Assembly (NCBI GenBank): GCA_963798745.1
Contig: CAWCUF010000010.1
Coordinates: 62,001-126,000 of the forward strand
Length of the DNA: 64,000 nt
Direction: 5' to 3'
From: Prado023 sp963798745
GTDB taxonomy: Bacteria; Actinomycetota; Actinomycetes; S36-B12; CAIYMF01
Each line of letters begins with the position of its first letter. The stretch's first letter is position 1. Below the pieces are notes generated by a model that saw only the letters and a list, made by a program, of their open reading frames with translations, searched no databases and was not told the origin of the DNA. The translations under genes and the position numbers were made by a program. Below, one piece after another: positions 34,743 through 44,180 of the stretch.

Positions 34743-35014
34743 GCCTGGCTGGTCGGGGGCTTCGGGGTGTCCTGATGAGCCGGAGTCGGCGCCGAGGCGT
34801 CGATTCCGGACCTCGGGTCCGTGCGCGCCTGGCCCTCCTCGAGCGCTGCGGCCGGCGCCGGCTCGTCGGAGTCGACCAGGCCCTTGGTCTCGGCCTTGAA
34901 GATCCGCAGCGAACGACCCACCCCGCGCGCTGCATCGGGCAGCCGCTTGGCGCCGAACAGCAGGACGACCAGCAGCACGAGGATCAGCAACTCAGATCCG
35001 CGGAATTGAGGCAA
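34739..35014 (-). CDS. tatA: Twin-arginine translocase subunit TatA
   Basis: A 91-residue pore-forming component. One N-terminal helix (ELLILVLLVVLLFG) is followed by the conserved FGAKRLPDAARGVGRSLRIFK amphipathic helix (FG plus KRLPD) and a long polar Pro/Ala-rich tail. The TTG start at 35014 has GGAGGG about six bases upstream. It works with TatC; tatB is not in the window. Same order as Rv2093c-Rv2094c. Confidence 0.93.
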   Translation of the reverse strand: MPQFRGSELLILVLLVVLLFGAKRLPDAARGVGRSLRIFKAETKGLVDSDEPAPAAALEEGQARTDPRSGIDASAPTPAHQDTPKPPTSQA

Positions 35015-35142
35015 GGGGACCCTCCAGCGTCAGGACCCGTTAGCACGGGCTGGTACGAGGGTACGACCGCACGGGCCGTGTGCCAATCGCACCCACCGAT
35101 ACGTGTCTGCTTGTTCGACGGCGAGCTGCCACACAGAAGCCA

Positions 35143-35481
35143 TCAGGCGTCCTGCTGGGCCGCCATCACGATGTCCGTCGTGCCGTCGAGCCAGAGCACG
35201 AAGTCGAGAAGGTCATCACTGGTCATCGGCCCGCAGGTGCGCTCCAGGACTCGCGACTCCAGGTATTCCAGCGGGATCTCGAGATGGTCCACCCGGACCC
35301 CCGCCCCGGTGAGCAACTGCACGACGTCGGCATCGGCGGACTTGGACACGGCCTGCGCGCAACCCCCACAGGTGAACGTGTAGGTCGACCAACCCAGCTC
35401 AGCGGCGACGAGCACCCGCACGTCCGCGGGCACGAGGTCGACATCCCCGCAGCGCGGACACGTGGCCTTGATGGTGGTCAT
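35143..35481 (-). CDS. Small zinc-ribbon protein of unknown function
   Basis: A 112-residue protein with two Cys pairs, CPRCG near residue 8 and CGGC near 38, forming a likely zinc ribbon (ATCPRCGDVDLVPADVRVL; TYTFTCGGCAQAV). The C-terminal half (LTGAGVRVDHLEIPLEYLE, LLDFVLWLDGTTDI) is acidic and helical. I do not recognise a named function. ATG at 35481 is chosen as the ribbon starts at once. It lies alone between tatA and pafBC; the 128 bases on its 3' side and 146 bases on its 5' side show nothing clear. Confidence 0.75.
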   Translation of the reverse strand: MTTIKATCPRCGDVDLVPADVRVLVAAELGWSTYTFTCGGCAQAVSKSADADVVQLLTGAGVRVDHLEIPLEYLESRVLERTCGPMTSDDLLDFVLWLDGTTDIVMAAQQDA

Positions 35482-35627
35482 CGTCGCCCTCCTCGATCGC
35501 GTAGGCAGCCAGATGCTGATCAGTTCGGCGCCGCCTGCGCCGGACTTGAGGCGCCCCCCAGCGACCTCCCCTGCATCATGTGACCGCAGCAGGTGGCGTT
35601 GCAACTACAGCGCGACACCAAGCCGGG

Positions 35628-37629
35628 TCAATTCGTGAAGTCCTGGCCGCCTGCGTACCGGGCGCGTTGGGCTCGCACCTCCTCGATGACGTCCGCGACC
35701 AGGGCGGCGGGCTCCCGCAGGACCACGTCCCCCGCCGAACCCAGGATCAACCGGCGGGCCCAGGCCAGGTCCCCCACGGGCAGCTCGGCGCGGACCCCGC
35801 CACCGGCCAGGGACCACCGCCGGGTGACCGGGTACCGGTCGGTGAGCAGCTCGGCGTTGGCCACGTCCACGATGATGTGATGGCCACTGCGGCCCAGGCG
35901 CTCAGCCATCGGTGTGACCTCAGGGGTCTCGTCGACCGGTCGAGCGGGCTCGGCGCTGACCCCCAGGGCCTGGATCCGGTCGACCCGGAACAGGCGAAGC
36001 CCACCAGCGGACCGGCAGTAGCCGCGCAGGTAGCCGAACCCGTCGACCACCACGACGCCCAGCGGGTCGACGATGCGCCGGGTCACCTCGTCGCGGACCG
36101 CCCCGAGATAGGTCAGGTCCAGCGCCCGGCCCTGGGCCAGGGCGGCGGCGACCTGGCCGACCACCTCGTCGGGCAGGTCCACCCGGACCGACAGCGCGCC
36201 GGGGGCCGGCGCGTGCGGGCCCAGGGCCGCGGCCAGCGTGGCTGTGACCGATTCGAGCTCCTTGCTGGCAGCGGCGCCAGGGACAGCGGCCAGCGCGTTC
36301 AGCGCGACCATCAGGGCGAACCCCTCGTCGGGGGTCAGCGTGAGTGGAGCATCGAGGTCCAGGGCATCGATGACCTCGATGATCCCCGCATCGTCCCAGT
36401 ACTGGATGTCGAACAGGGTCCAGTCGTCGGCCCCCGAGGTGATCACCGTGTCGAGGTCCTCGAGGAGCTGCGCTTCGCTGACATCGAAGTGCGCCGCGGC
36501 GTCGGTGATCGACACGCCGCTGTTGGCCGCCAGCCAGGGCACGAGGGCCAGCAGCCGGCTGAACTGGGCGGTGCCCGGCCCGCCCGGTGGGGAGCTGGCC
36601 CCGATCACCCGTCCGGCCACCGGTGCCGCGCTGGTGAGCCCGGCGAGCAGGGCGTCGAGTTGCCCTACGGCTTGCTCGATCGCGGCGCTGGGCCCGCGCA
36701 GCACCACGCCGGCGCCCGCCGCGAGCACGGTGCCGACCCCCGAGGCCAGGTCCTCGACCGGCAACCGGAGCAGGTCCCACCCGTCGGGGTCGGGCTGCTC
36801 CGGGTCCGGCCCCAGCGCCTGCTGGCGCAGTGCGGCGCCGACTCCCGGCTCGATCGCCAGCTCGAGGACCGCCCCGTCGGAGCGGGCGAACTGCCCGATC
36901 GCGGCGCGGGCGTCGAAGTCGTCGGGCACCTGGTAGCCGCCGGCATCCTGCTGCGTGCGGACCGCGCCGGCGATCCGCGAGGCTCGGAACACCCGCACAT
37001 CGCCGCGGTCGGTGTCGAAGCCGACCAGGTACCAGTGCCCGCGCCACCAGACCGTCCCCCACGGCTGTACGTGCCGGCGCCCGAGGTGGTCCGTCACTGG
37101 CCTTGCGGTAGTCGAAGGACACCGCGGTACGGCTGCCACACGCCGCGATGAGGTCACGCAGGACCGGCGAGTCCGCGGACAGACCTGCGATCGGAGCAGC
37201 CCCGGCCGCCGGGGCGCCCATGCCCAATTGGGCCTCCACCTTGCGCAGCGCGTTCAGGGCGGCCGGGGCCAGGTCGGCACGCTGCCAGGCTCGTGCGGCC
37301 AGGCCCAGGACCGCCAGCTCGGCCCGGGTCAGGTCCAGCGGGGGCAGGGTCCAGTCGCCCTCGATCCGGTAGCCGGTGACCACCCCGGAGCTGTCGGTGA
37401 GGGTGGCCACCGGCACGCCCATCGCACGCAGCTCGTCCTTGTCCCGCTCGAACATCCGCTCGAAGGCGGGCTCCGAGGCACGCGGATCGTAGCCCCGCAC
37501 GACCGTGCGGAGCTGCTCGCGGGACAGCCCCACCTGCGTGCCACGCAGGGCCATCAGCAGGTTCAGCAGGCGCTGGGCCTTGCTGTACGGCTGGGTGACG
37601 GCGTCCGATCCGCTGACCGCGGGGGCCAT
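35628..37629 (-). pseudogene. pafBC: Fused PafBC (WYL-domain transcription activator) with an apparent frameshift
   Basis: PafB and PafC read as one continuous frame in the downstream part, with no stop between the PafB WYL domain (HVQPWGTVWWRGHWYLVGFD) and the PafC winged-helix (SRLLALVPWLAANSGVSITD). The PafB N-terminus is in another frame: from ATG 37629 through QRLLNLLMALRGTQV, the winged helix, to SFDYRKASD near 37100. The two frames must switch between about 37099 and 37082; removing one base (or adding two) restores one product of about 666 residues. PafBC activates the DNA-damage response in mycobacteria. No slippery run is seen at the junction. If real, the activator is broken; an assembly error is also possible. 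ATG shares one base with the FKBP stop. Confidence 0.75.
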
Positions 37630-37994
37630 CAGCGCACGGCGAGCAGATCGATCACGAAGAGCAGGGTCTTGCCCGAGAGCCGGTGCCGGCCGTTCTCGCC
37701 GTAGGCCAGCCGCGGCGGGATGACCAACTCGCGTCGGCCGCCGACACGCATGCCGGGGATCCCGTCCTGCCAGCCCTGGATCAGCCCGGCCAGCGGGAAG
37801 GCGATCGGCTCGCCGCGGTCCCAGGAGGCGTCGAACTGGTCGCCCGTGTCGTACTCGATGCCCAGGTAGTGCACGGTCACCTGGGCGCCCGGCACCGCCT
37901 CGGCGCCCTCGCCGACCACCAGGTCACGGATGACCAGGTCGGTGGGCGCCGGGCCCTCGGGGAGGTCGATCTCGGGCTTGGTCAGGTCGGCCAT
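37629..37994 (-). CDS. FKBP-type peptidyl-prolyl isomerase
   Basis: A 121-residue cytoplasmic FKBP domain. Active-site residues are in VHYLGIEYDTGDQFDASWDRG, then FPLAGLIQGWQDGIPGMRVGG, RLAYGENG and TLLFVIDLL. No signal peptide is present. Its stop shares a base with the pafB start (TGATG), placing it in the pafBC operon. Similar FKBP genes sit next to pafA in many actinomycetes. Substrate is unknown. Confidence 0.95.
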   Translation of the reverse strand: MADLTKPEIDLPEGPAPTDLVIRDLVVGEGAEAVPGAQVTVHYLGIEYDTGDQFDASWDRGEPIAFPLAGLIQGWQDGIPGMRVGGRRELVIPPRLAYGENGRHRLSGKTLLFVIDLLAVR

Positions 37995-38078
37995 GGGGTT
38001 CCTCTCGGGCGGGTGGCGTGGTGGACGGATCAGTCAGCTCGGACTGTGCGGGTGCGGGGTGCCTGCCGCGGACACGGC

Positions 38079-38696
38079 TCAGGCGGCCGGGGTGGCCTCG
38101 ATCAGGTCCACGACGAACACCAGCGTCTCGTCCGGACCGATGGCTGGCGGGTTGCCAGCCGGGCCGTAGCCCAGGGAGCCCGGGATGATCAGCAGGCGTC
38201 GGCCGCCGGGGGCCATGCCGAGCATGCCCTCCTGCCAGCCGGGGATCACCTGCTCGAGCTGGAAGGTGGCGGGCTCGCCACGCGCCCATGAGGAGTCGAA
38301 CACCTCACCGGACTGCTGGCCCATCCCCACGTAGTTGACGGTGAGCGTCGAACCGGGCGCCACGGGGTCACCGGATCCGACGTAGACGTCGGCCACGGCC
38401 AGCTCGGTGGCCGGCGCGAAGTCGTCGCCGAGCTCGATGGTCGGCTCGGCGTCCTTGGCCCCGGTGACCGTCACGCCGTCGCACTCGTACGTCTCGGCCC
38501 CGGGGTCGCCGGCCGGGCAGGCCGGCTGTGGGGCGGGCACCGCAGGAGCGCTCTGGGTCGGGGCGGGCGCCGCCTGCGACTCGGCGGGATCGCCGGTCGA
38601 GTCGGTGCCTGACGATGTCCAGCAACCGGCGAGCAGCAGGAGGCTGGCACCGGCAAGGGCCAGGGCGCGGATGGGTCGAGCGGCTCGGGGATTCAC
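38079..38696 (-). CDS. Lipoprotein FKBP-type peptidyl-prolyl isomerase
   Basis: A 205-residue exported FKBP. The signal peptide ends in the lipobox LLLLAGC (Cys about residue 26), followed by a Ser/Pro/Ala-rich linker and an FKBP domain from about residue 95 to the end, with VNYVGMGQQSGEVFDSSWARG, IPGWQEGMLGMAPGG and LGYGPAG. It would act at the outer face of the membrane. GTG 38696 is chosen as it leads directly into the signal peptide; GTG 38705 is an alternative. It is 84 bases upstream of the other FKBP. Confidence 0.93.
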   Translation of the reverse strand: MNPRAARPIRALALAGASLLLLAGCWTSSGTDSTGDPAESQAAPAPTQSAPAVPAPQPACPAGDPGAETYECDGVTVTGAKDAEPTIELGDDFAPATELAVADVYVGSGDPVAPGSTLTVNYVGMGQQSGEVFDSSWARGEPATFQLEQVIPGWQEGMLGMAPGGRRLLIIPGSLGYGPAGNPPAIGPDETLVFVVDLIEATPAA

Positions 38697-38825
38697 GCGC
38701 GCCACTCTAGTTCGCCGTTCCCCGCGGCCAACAATCCGACGCACCGTCCTGTGCACGAAGCCTGCCCCGGCCAGCGAACCCCGCGGGCCTGCGCCGTCCG
38801 CCGGGCGTTCGGGGCCGGGATCGGC

Positions 38826-40202
38826 TCACATCGATTCGATGAGCCGCCGGACCCGCTCGTCTGACGAGGCGAACGGGTCCTTGCACAGCACGGTGCGCTG
38901 CGACTGGTCGTTGAGCTTGAGGTGCACCCAGTCGACGGTGAAGTCCCGGCGCGCGGCCTGCGCGGCAGTGATGAACTCGCCACGCAGCCGGGCCCGCGTG
39001 GTCTGCGGCGGCGTCGACTTGGCGGCGAACACCTCGATGTCCTCGGCCACGCGAGCCGCGATCCCCGTTGCCTCGAGCCTGTTGAACAACCCCCGGGTGC
39101 GTGAGATGTCGTGGTAGGCCAGGTCGAGTTGGGCGATCCGCGGCGAGCTCCAGGTCAGGTCGTGGCGTTGCATGTAGCGCTCCAGCAGCCGCCGCTTGAT
39201 GACCCAGTCGATCTCGGTCTCGACCGCCGCCAGGTCGTCGTCGGCGACCGCCGCCAGGGTGCGCCGCCACAGGTCGAGCACCCTGGCGTACAGCGGCAGC
39301 GCCGCCAGGCCGCTGCCCTGCGCGAAACGCTCGGCACGCTCGAGGTAGTCGGCCTGGATCTGCCAGGCCGAGAGCATCCGGCCGTTGGCCAGCCGCACAG
39401 CGCGGGTGCCGGTGAGGTCATGGCTGATCTCGCGGATCGCCCGGATCGGGTTCTCCAGGGTGTGGTCGCGCATCGTGGCCCCGGACTCCAGCATCCGCAG
39501 CACCAGGTCGACGCTGCCCACCTTGAGCAGGGTGGTGGTCTGGCTCATGTTGGAGTCCCCGACGATGACGTGCAGCCGGCGGTACTTCTCGGCGTCGGCG
39601 TGCGGCTCGTCGCGGGTGTTGATGATCGGTCGCGAGCGGGTGGTGGCCGAGGACACGCCCTCCCAGATGTGCTCGGCTCGCTGGCTCAGGCAGTAGGTCG
39701 TGCCGCGCGGGGTGGCCAGCACCTTGCCCGCCCCGGCGATCAGCTGCCGGGTGACCAGGAACGGGATCAGGGCGTCGGAGATCCGGGAGAACTCCCCGAG
39801 CCGGCCCACCAGGTAGTTCTCGTGGCAGCCGTAGGAGTTGCCGGCGGAGTCGGTGTTGTTCTTGAACAGGTAGATCTCGCCCTCGATGCCCTCGTCAGCC
39901 AGCCGGCGCTGGGCATCGACCACCAGACCCTCGAGGATCCGCTCGCCGGCTCGGTCGTGGGCCACGAGCTGGCGCAGGTCGTCGCACTCGCCGGTGGCGT
40001 ACTCGGGATGGCTGCCCACGTCGAGGTAGAGCCGGGCGCCGTTGCGCAGGAACACGTTCGAGCTGCGCCCCCAGGCCACGACCCGGCGGAACAGGTAGCG
40101 GGCCACCTCGTCCGGGCTGAGTCGGCGCTGGCCGCGGAACGTGCAGGTGACGCCGTACTCGGTCTCGACGCCGAAGATCCGCCGACCCAGCGGATCAACC
40201 AT
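38826..40202 (-). CDS. pafA: Pup-protein ligase
   Basis: A 458-residue carboxylate-amine ligase that attaches Pup's C-terminal glutamate to lysines of target proteins. Motifs are RRIFGVETEYGVTCTFRGQR at the N-terminus, LDVGSHPEYATGECDD (the conserved Asp base), and FKNNTDSAGNSYGCHENYL for ATP/metal binding, with INTRDEPHAD and IVGDSNMSQTTT. It is closest to PafA (TCTFRGQRR), while the paralogue at 42087 is Dop. ATG at 40202 overlaps prcA by eight bases; TTG 40208 is another option. Homologous to Rv2097c. Confidence 0.97.
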   Translation of the reverse strand: MVDPLGRRIFGVETEYGVTCTFRGQRRLSPDEVARYLFRRVVAWGRSSNVFLRNGARLYLDVGSHPEYATGECDDLRQLVAHDRAGERILEGLVVDAQRRLADEGIEGEIYLFKNNTDSAGNSYGCHENYLVGRLGEFSRISDALIPFLVTRQLIAGAGKVLATPRGTTYCLSQRAEHIWEGVSSATTRSRPIINTRDEPHADAEKYRRLHVIVGDSNMSQTTTLLKVGSVDLVLRMLESGATMRDHTLENPIRAIREISHDLTGTRAVRLANGRMLSAWQIQADYLERAERFAQGSGLAALPLYARVLDLWRRTLAAVADDDLAAVETEIDWVIKRRLLERYMQRHDLTWSSPRIAQLDLAYHDISRTRGLFNRLEATGIAARVAEDIEVFAAKSTPPQTTRARLRGEFITAAQAARRDFTVDWVHLKLNDQSQRTVLCKDPFASSDERVRRLIESM

Positions 40203-40908
40203 CGACAAGCTCGCGCAACTGGTCCGGCCCGATCCTTCGGAACGTCCGTCGGGGCCGATCCCGCGCGAGCAGCGCCACCTCGAGTTGGTTGGCCGAGATG
40301 TCGCGCGGCTCGGCGGCGGCCGGTGGCGAACCGGGTCCGGCCGACTGCGCGAGGGCCGTGATTGCCAGCGCCAGGCCCTGCGCCATCGACAGATCCTCGC
40401 GCCAGTGCTCGGCCAGGTGCGCGGTGATCGCCTCCGAGGACCCGCCCATCGCCACGAAGCCGTGCTCGTCGGCCACCGACCCGTCGAAGGTCAGCCGGTA
40501 GATCTGGTCCTCATCTGCGCCGTGGCCCACCTCGGCCACCACGATCTCCACCTCGTAGGGCTTGGCCGCCTCGGTGAAGATGGTGCCCAGGGTCTGCGCG
40601 TAGGCGTTGGCCAGGCTGCGCCCGGTGACGTCGCGCCGGTCGTAGGCGTAGCCGCGCATGTCGGCCAGGCGCACACCGGCCACCCGCAGGTTCTCGAACT
40701 CGTTGTACTTGCCCACAGCCGCGAAGCCGATCCGGTCATAGATCTCCGAGATCTTGTGCAGCGCCCGCGACGGGTTCTCCGCGACCAGCAGGATCCCCTC
40801 ACGCACCTGCAGCACCACCACGCTGCGCCCCCGGGCGATCCCCTTGCGTGCGTAGTCGGCCTTGTCCTTGATCAGTTGTTCCGGCGAGACGTAGAACGGC
40901 ATGCTCAT
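40195..40908 (-). CDS. prcA: 20S proteasome alpha subunit
   Basis: A 237-residue alpha-type subunit forming the outer, gate-bearing rings of the proteasome. The N-terminus MPFYVSPEQLIKDKADYARKG is the conserved gating segment; the core contains LVAENPSRALHKISEIYDRIGFAAVG, the alpha-subunit signature. The C-terminus is acidic/basic and variable as in other actinobacteria. Its ATG overlaps the prcB stop (ATGA), so PrcB and PrcA are made in step. It interacts with the ARC/Mpa ring encoded at 46064. Confidence 0.97.
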   Translation of the reverse strand: MSMPFYVSPEQLIKDKADYARKGIARGRSVVVLQVREGILLVAENPSRALHKISEIYDRIGFAAVGKYNEFENLRVAGVRLADMRGYAYDRRDVTGRSLANAYAQTLGTIFTEAAKPYEVEIVVAEVGHGADEDQIYRLTFDGSVADEHGFVAMGGSSEAITAHLAEHWREDLSMAQGLALAITALAQSAGPGSPPAAAEPRDISANQLEVALLARDRPRRTFRRIGPDQLRELVDG

Positions 40909-41762
40909 GGCGTCACCTCACCGCGCTCGACCTGCGCCAGGGGCCCATCCGGGCGCAGCATCCGCCGGGCCACCACGGCGGTGCTCACGGACTCGATCTC
41001 CTGCGCTCCGATCCGCCGGAAGCCGTCTGCGTCGACCACGGCCACCACGGGGAAGATCCGTCGCGCCAGGTCAGGCCCACCCGTGGCCGAATCGTCGTCG
41101 GCGGCGTCGTAGAGGGCTTCGACGCAGACCCGGATCGCGGTCTCCGGGTCCATGTCGGGGGTGTAGAGCTTCTTCAGCGCGCCGCGGGCGAACATCGAGC
41201 CGGAGCCGACCGAGTAGAAGGCGTGTTCCTCGTAGCGCCCACCCGTGACGTCGTAGGAGAAGATCCGGCCCCGGTCGTGCTCGGGTTCCCGACCGGCGAG
41301 CAGGGGCACCACCGCCAGGCCCTGCATGGCCAGACCCAGGTTCGAGCGCAGCAGCGCGGCCAGCCGGTTGGCCTTGCCGTCCAGGGAAAGCCCGGAGCCC
41401 TCGATCTTCTCGTAGTGCTCGAGCTCCACCTGGAACAGCCGCACGAGTTCCAGGGCGATCCCGGCCGATCCGGCGATCCCGATGCACGACTGCTCGTCCG
41501 CGGGGAAGACCTTCTCGATGTGGCGCTGGGCGATGACGTTGCCCATCGTGGCCCGCCGGTCCCCGGCCATGACCACGCCACCGGGCATCGTGACCGCCAC
41601 GATCGTCGTGCCATGCGGCACGTCGACGCTCACGTCCCCCCCGCCCAGGGGGCCCAGCAGGTCGGGGCGGTGCGCGCCGAGGAACTGTGCGAACGAGGCC
41701 TCCCCGACCATCGAGAAGGCGGCCGGAAGCGCACCTCTGCCCGGCTTCGCGATATCTGCCAC
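40905..41762 (-). CDS. prcB: 20S proteasome beta subunit
   Basis: A 285-residue catalytic subunit with N-terminal nucleophile chemistry. The propeptide is 51 residues; autocleavage between Gly51 and Thr52 (VPHG-TTIVAV) exposes the catalytic threonine. Asp68 and Lys84 regions (AGDRRATMGN; RHIEKVF) and GIAGSAG are conserved. Start GTG at 41762 follows directly on the pup stop codon without a gap. It lies in the pup-prcB-prcA-pafA operon. Confidence 0.97.
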   Translation of the reverse strand: MADIAKPGRGALPAAFSMVGEASFAQFLGAHRPDLLGPLGGGDVSVDVPHGTTIVAVTMPGGVVMAGDRRATMGNVIAQRHIEKVFPADEQSCIGIAGSAGIALELVRLFQVELEHYEKIEGSGLSLDGKANRLAALLRSNLGLAMQGLAVVPLLAGREPEHDRGRIFSYDVTGGRYEEHAFYSVGSGSMFARGALKKLYTPDMDPETAIRVCVEALYDAADDDSATGGPDLARRIFPVVAVVDADGFRRIGAQEIESVSTAVVARRMLRPDGPLAQVERGEVTP

Positions 41763-41954
41763 CTACTGGCCGCCCTTCTGCACGAAGCCGCGGACGAACT
41801 CCTCGGCGTTCTCCTCCAGCACGTCGTCGATCTCGTCGAGCAGCGCGTCGACGTCGGCATCGATGGCCTCCTTGCGTGCGGACGCACTCGGCGCCGGTGC
41901 CGGCTCGGACTCCTCGTCGGGCCGGGGCCGCTGGTGCTCACTGGACTGGCTCAT
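41763..41954 (-). CDS. pup: Prokaryotic ubiquitin-like protein Pup
   Basis: A 63-residue intrinsically disordered tag. The C-terminal helix region DVDALLDEIDDVLEENAEEF binds the ARC/Mpa coiled coils, and the protein ends in GGQ, so Dop must deamidate the glutamine to glutamate before ligation. The N-terminal half is rich in Pro, Ser and Glu. A strong GAGGAGGAG site precedes the ATG. The 132-base gap up to dop on its 5' side may hold a promoter; none is clear. Confidence 0.98.
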   Translation of the reverse strand: MSQSSEHQRPRPDEESEPAPAPSASARKEAIDADVDALLDEIDDVLEENAEEFVRGFVQKGGQ

Positions 41955-42086
41955 GGCTCCTCCTCGGGCTCGACCCCGACACTAGTGCCGATGTCTGACA
42001 GTCACACGCCCGCCGGGTCTCGCGTCGCGCATGGACGCGCAGGTGCGCCAGGGCGACCCGCAGGGCGAGCGTGAGGCGGATGTGGG

Positions 42087-43595
42087 TCACGACCCGCCGA
42101 GTGCGGCCACCAGCGACCCGACGTCGTCGGTGGAGTCCAGCAGGTCGGCCACATGCGCCCGGGTCCCCCGAACCGGGTCCGGGGTCGGAACCCGGACCAG
42201 CGTGGAGCGGCCCGGGATGTCGAACACCACCGAGTCCCACGACGCGGCCGCGATGTGCGCCCCGAACCGGCGCACGCACTCCCCGCGGAACCAGGCCCTG
42301 GTGTCCTGGGGGGGCTGCTCGATCGCCGCCTCGATCTGCGCGTCGGTGCTGATCCGGGCCAGCGACCCGCGCTGCTCCAGGCGCATCGCCAAACCCTTGT
42401 CGGCGCGGGTGTCGGCGTACTGCAGGTCGATCGCGGCCAGCCGGGGCGCAGCCCAGTCCAGTGCGTCGCGGGCCCGGAAACCCTCCAGCAGCGCGAGCTT
42501 GGCCACCCAGTCCAGCCGATCGGCCAGGGCGCGCCGGTCGGTGGCCAGTTCGCTGAGCACCTGGTCCCAGAGGTCGAGCACCTCGCGGGTCTGCGCGTCG
42601 ACCCCGCCCGGGCGGGTCCGGCAATGGGCGCGGGCCGCGGCCAGGTAGTGCTCCTGGATGCCCAGCGCGGTCATCGGCGCCCGGCCCAGGCAGTCCAGTG
42701 GCTCGGTCAGGGCCAGGTCGTGGGAGACCCGGTGCATCGCAGCCACCGGGTTGGCCAGGGTGATGCCCAGATCCGGACCGCCCGCCTCGATCATCGACAG
42801 CACCAGCGAGGTCGTCCCGAGCTTGAGCAGGGTGGCGGTCTCGGACAGGTTGGCATCCCCGACGATGACGTGCAGACGGCGCCAGAGCGCCGGATCGGCG
42901 TGCGGCTCGTCACGGGTGTTGATGATGGGCCGCTTCAGGGTGGTCTCCAGGCCGACCTCGACCTCGAAGAAGTCCGCCCGACTGGACAACTGGAACCCCG
43001 CGCCCCGGCCGTCCTGGCCCACGCCCACCCGGCCGGCGCCGGTGAAGATCTGGCGGGTCACGAAGAACGGGATCAGCGCCTCGACGATCGCGGGGAACGG
43101 GGTGCGCCGGTCCATCAGATAGTTCTCATGCGTGCCGTAGGAGGCGCCCTTGCCGTCGGTGTTGTTCTTGTAGAGCACGATCGGGTGACCACCGGGCAGT
43201 TCCCTGGCGGCCAGGGCGGCTCGGGCGGCCAGCACCATGCCTGCGCGATCCCAGCGCACGGCGTCCCGGGGGTTGGTCACCTCGGGGCTGGAGTACTCCG
43301 GATGCGCATGGTCGACGTAGAAGCGCGCCCCGTTGGTGAGCACCACGTTGGCGGTGCTCGCATCGTCGGTGAGCTGGCTCGGGTCGGCCTCGGCGCGGGT
43401 CAGGTCGAAGCCGCGGGCATCGCGCAGCGGCGACTCCTCGTCGTAGTCCCAGCGCTGGGCCAGACGGACGCGCCCGGAGGTCACGGCGTGCGCGTTGACC
43501 ACCAGCCCGGACATCCGGACCGGGTTGGCGTTGGGGTGCCCCGGGTGACTGATCCCGAACTCGGTCTCCAGCCCCATCACCCGGTGCACCGACAT
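42087..43595 (-). CDS. dop: Pup deamidase/depupylase
   Basis: A 502-residue paralogue of PafA that deamidates Pup-Gln and also removes Pup from conjugates. It has MGLETEFGISHPGHPNANPV at the N-terminus followed by a long segment not present in PafA (about residues 38-75, the Dop loop), then YVDHAHPEYSSPEV, LYKNNTDGKGASYGTHENYL and INTRDEPHADPALWRRLHVIVG. ATG at 43595 is chosen as the family start; the open frame upstream is unrelated. Homologous to Rv2112c. Confidence 0.97.
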   Translation of the reverse strand: MSVHRVMGLETEFGISHPGHPNANPVRMSGLVVNAHAVTSGRVRLAQRWDYDEESPLRDARGFDLTRAEADPSQLTDDASTANVVLTNGARFYVDHAHPEYSSPEVTNPRDAVRWDRAGMVLAARAALAARELPGGHPIVLYKNNTDGKGASYGTHENYLMDRRTPFPAIVEALIPFFVTRQIFTGAGRVGVGQDGRGAGFQLSSRADFFEVEVGLETTLKRPIINTRDEPHADPALWRRLHVIVGDANLSETATLLKLGTTSLVLSMIEAGGPDLGITLANPVAAMHRVSHDLALTEPLDCLGRAPMTALGIQEHYLAAARAHCRTRPGGVDAQTREVLDLWDQVLSELATDRRALADRLDWVAKLALLEGFRARDALDWAAPRLAAIDLQYADTRADKGLAMRLEQRGSLARISTDAQIEAAIEQPPQDTRAWFRGECVRRFGAHIAAASWDSVVFDIPGRSTLVRVPTPDPVRGTRAHVADLLDSTDDVGSLVAALGGS

Positions 43596-43639
43596 GCGCC
43601 CAGCATAGGTTGCAGCCGGGGCGGGCCGTTGGGTTGTCC

Positions 43640-44002
43640 TCAGCCCTCGACGGAGCCGTCGACCACGTCCCCGGCGGTGACCCGACCCAGGGCTCGGCGT
43701 GCCTGCACGCGGTGGACGTCCTGGATCGACATCGATGCGGCCGCGATGGCCGCCGTGATGGCTGCCGCATCGTCGGCGTAGCCCATCGGCAGGAAGTCCG
43801 GGATGGCGTCCAGGGGCAGGATGAAGTAGGCGATGGCCCCTGCGAGGATCATCTTGTGCCGTATCGGGGTGTCCTTGTCGCGCATCGCGAAGTAGGCAGC
43901 GACGACCTCGGTCGCGAATGGTACCCGACCGACGACGGACCGGATCTTGACCCAGAACCGACGGTCCTGGACCTGGTCGGGTTGCGACGTGGGCGTGCTC
44001 AT
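43640..44002 (-). CDS. DUF1232 (YkvA-like) membrane protein
   Basis: A 120-residue protein with one central hydrophobic segment. The DUF1232 signature IAYFILPLDAIPDFLP is at about residues 57-72, followed by GYADDAAAITAAI. Members are small membrane proteins of unknown role. It is 44 bases upstream of dop and may be co-transcribed with it. On its 5' side a terminator separates it from ptsG. Confidence 0.88.
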   Translation of the reverse strand: MSTPTSQPDQVQDRRFWVKIRSVVGRVPFATEVVAAYFAMRDKDTPIRHKMILAGAIAYFILPLDAIPDFLPMGYADDAAAITAAIAAASMSIQDVHRVQARRALGRVTAGDVVDGSVEG

Positions 44003-44106
44003 GTCGGCTCCTCCCCGGGCGCGTGCCCGAACGGTCGCTGCGGCCTTGAGCGCAGCTCGAGGCGGTCACGTACCCGCAAGCGGAACCGGTCAAACCTCGC
44101 GTGCAC

Positions 44107-44154
44107 GCACTCGACGAGGGCCGGTCCCCTCGGGAACCGGCCCTCGTCGAGTGC
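44107..44154 (-). terminator. Terminator hairpin downstream of ptsG
   Basis: A perfect 19-base-pair stem, GCACTCGACGAGGGCCGGT at 44107-44125 with its complement at 44136-44154 and a ten-base loop. It begins 27 bases after the ptsG stop. Its strength suggests a real transcription end for ptsG even without a T-run. Confidence 0.8.
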
Positions 44155-44180
44155 TGTTCGTGCTGTGCTGTGCCGACGAG

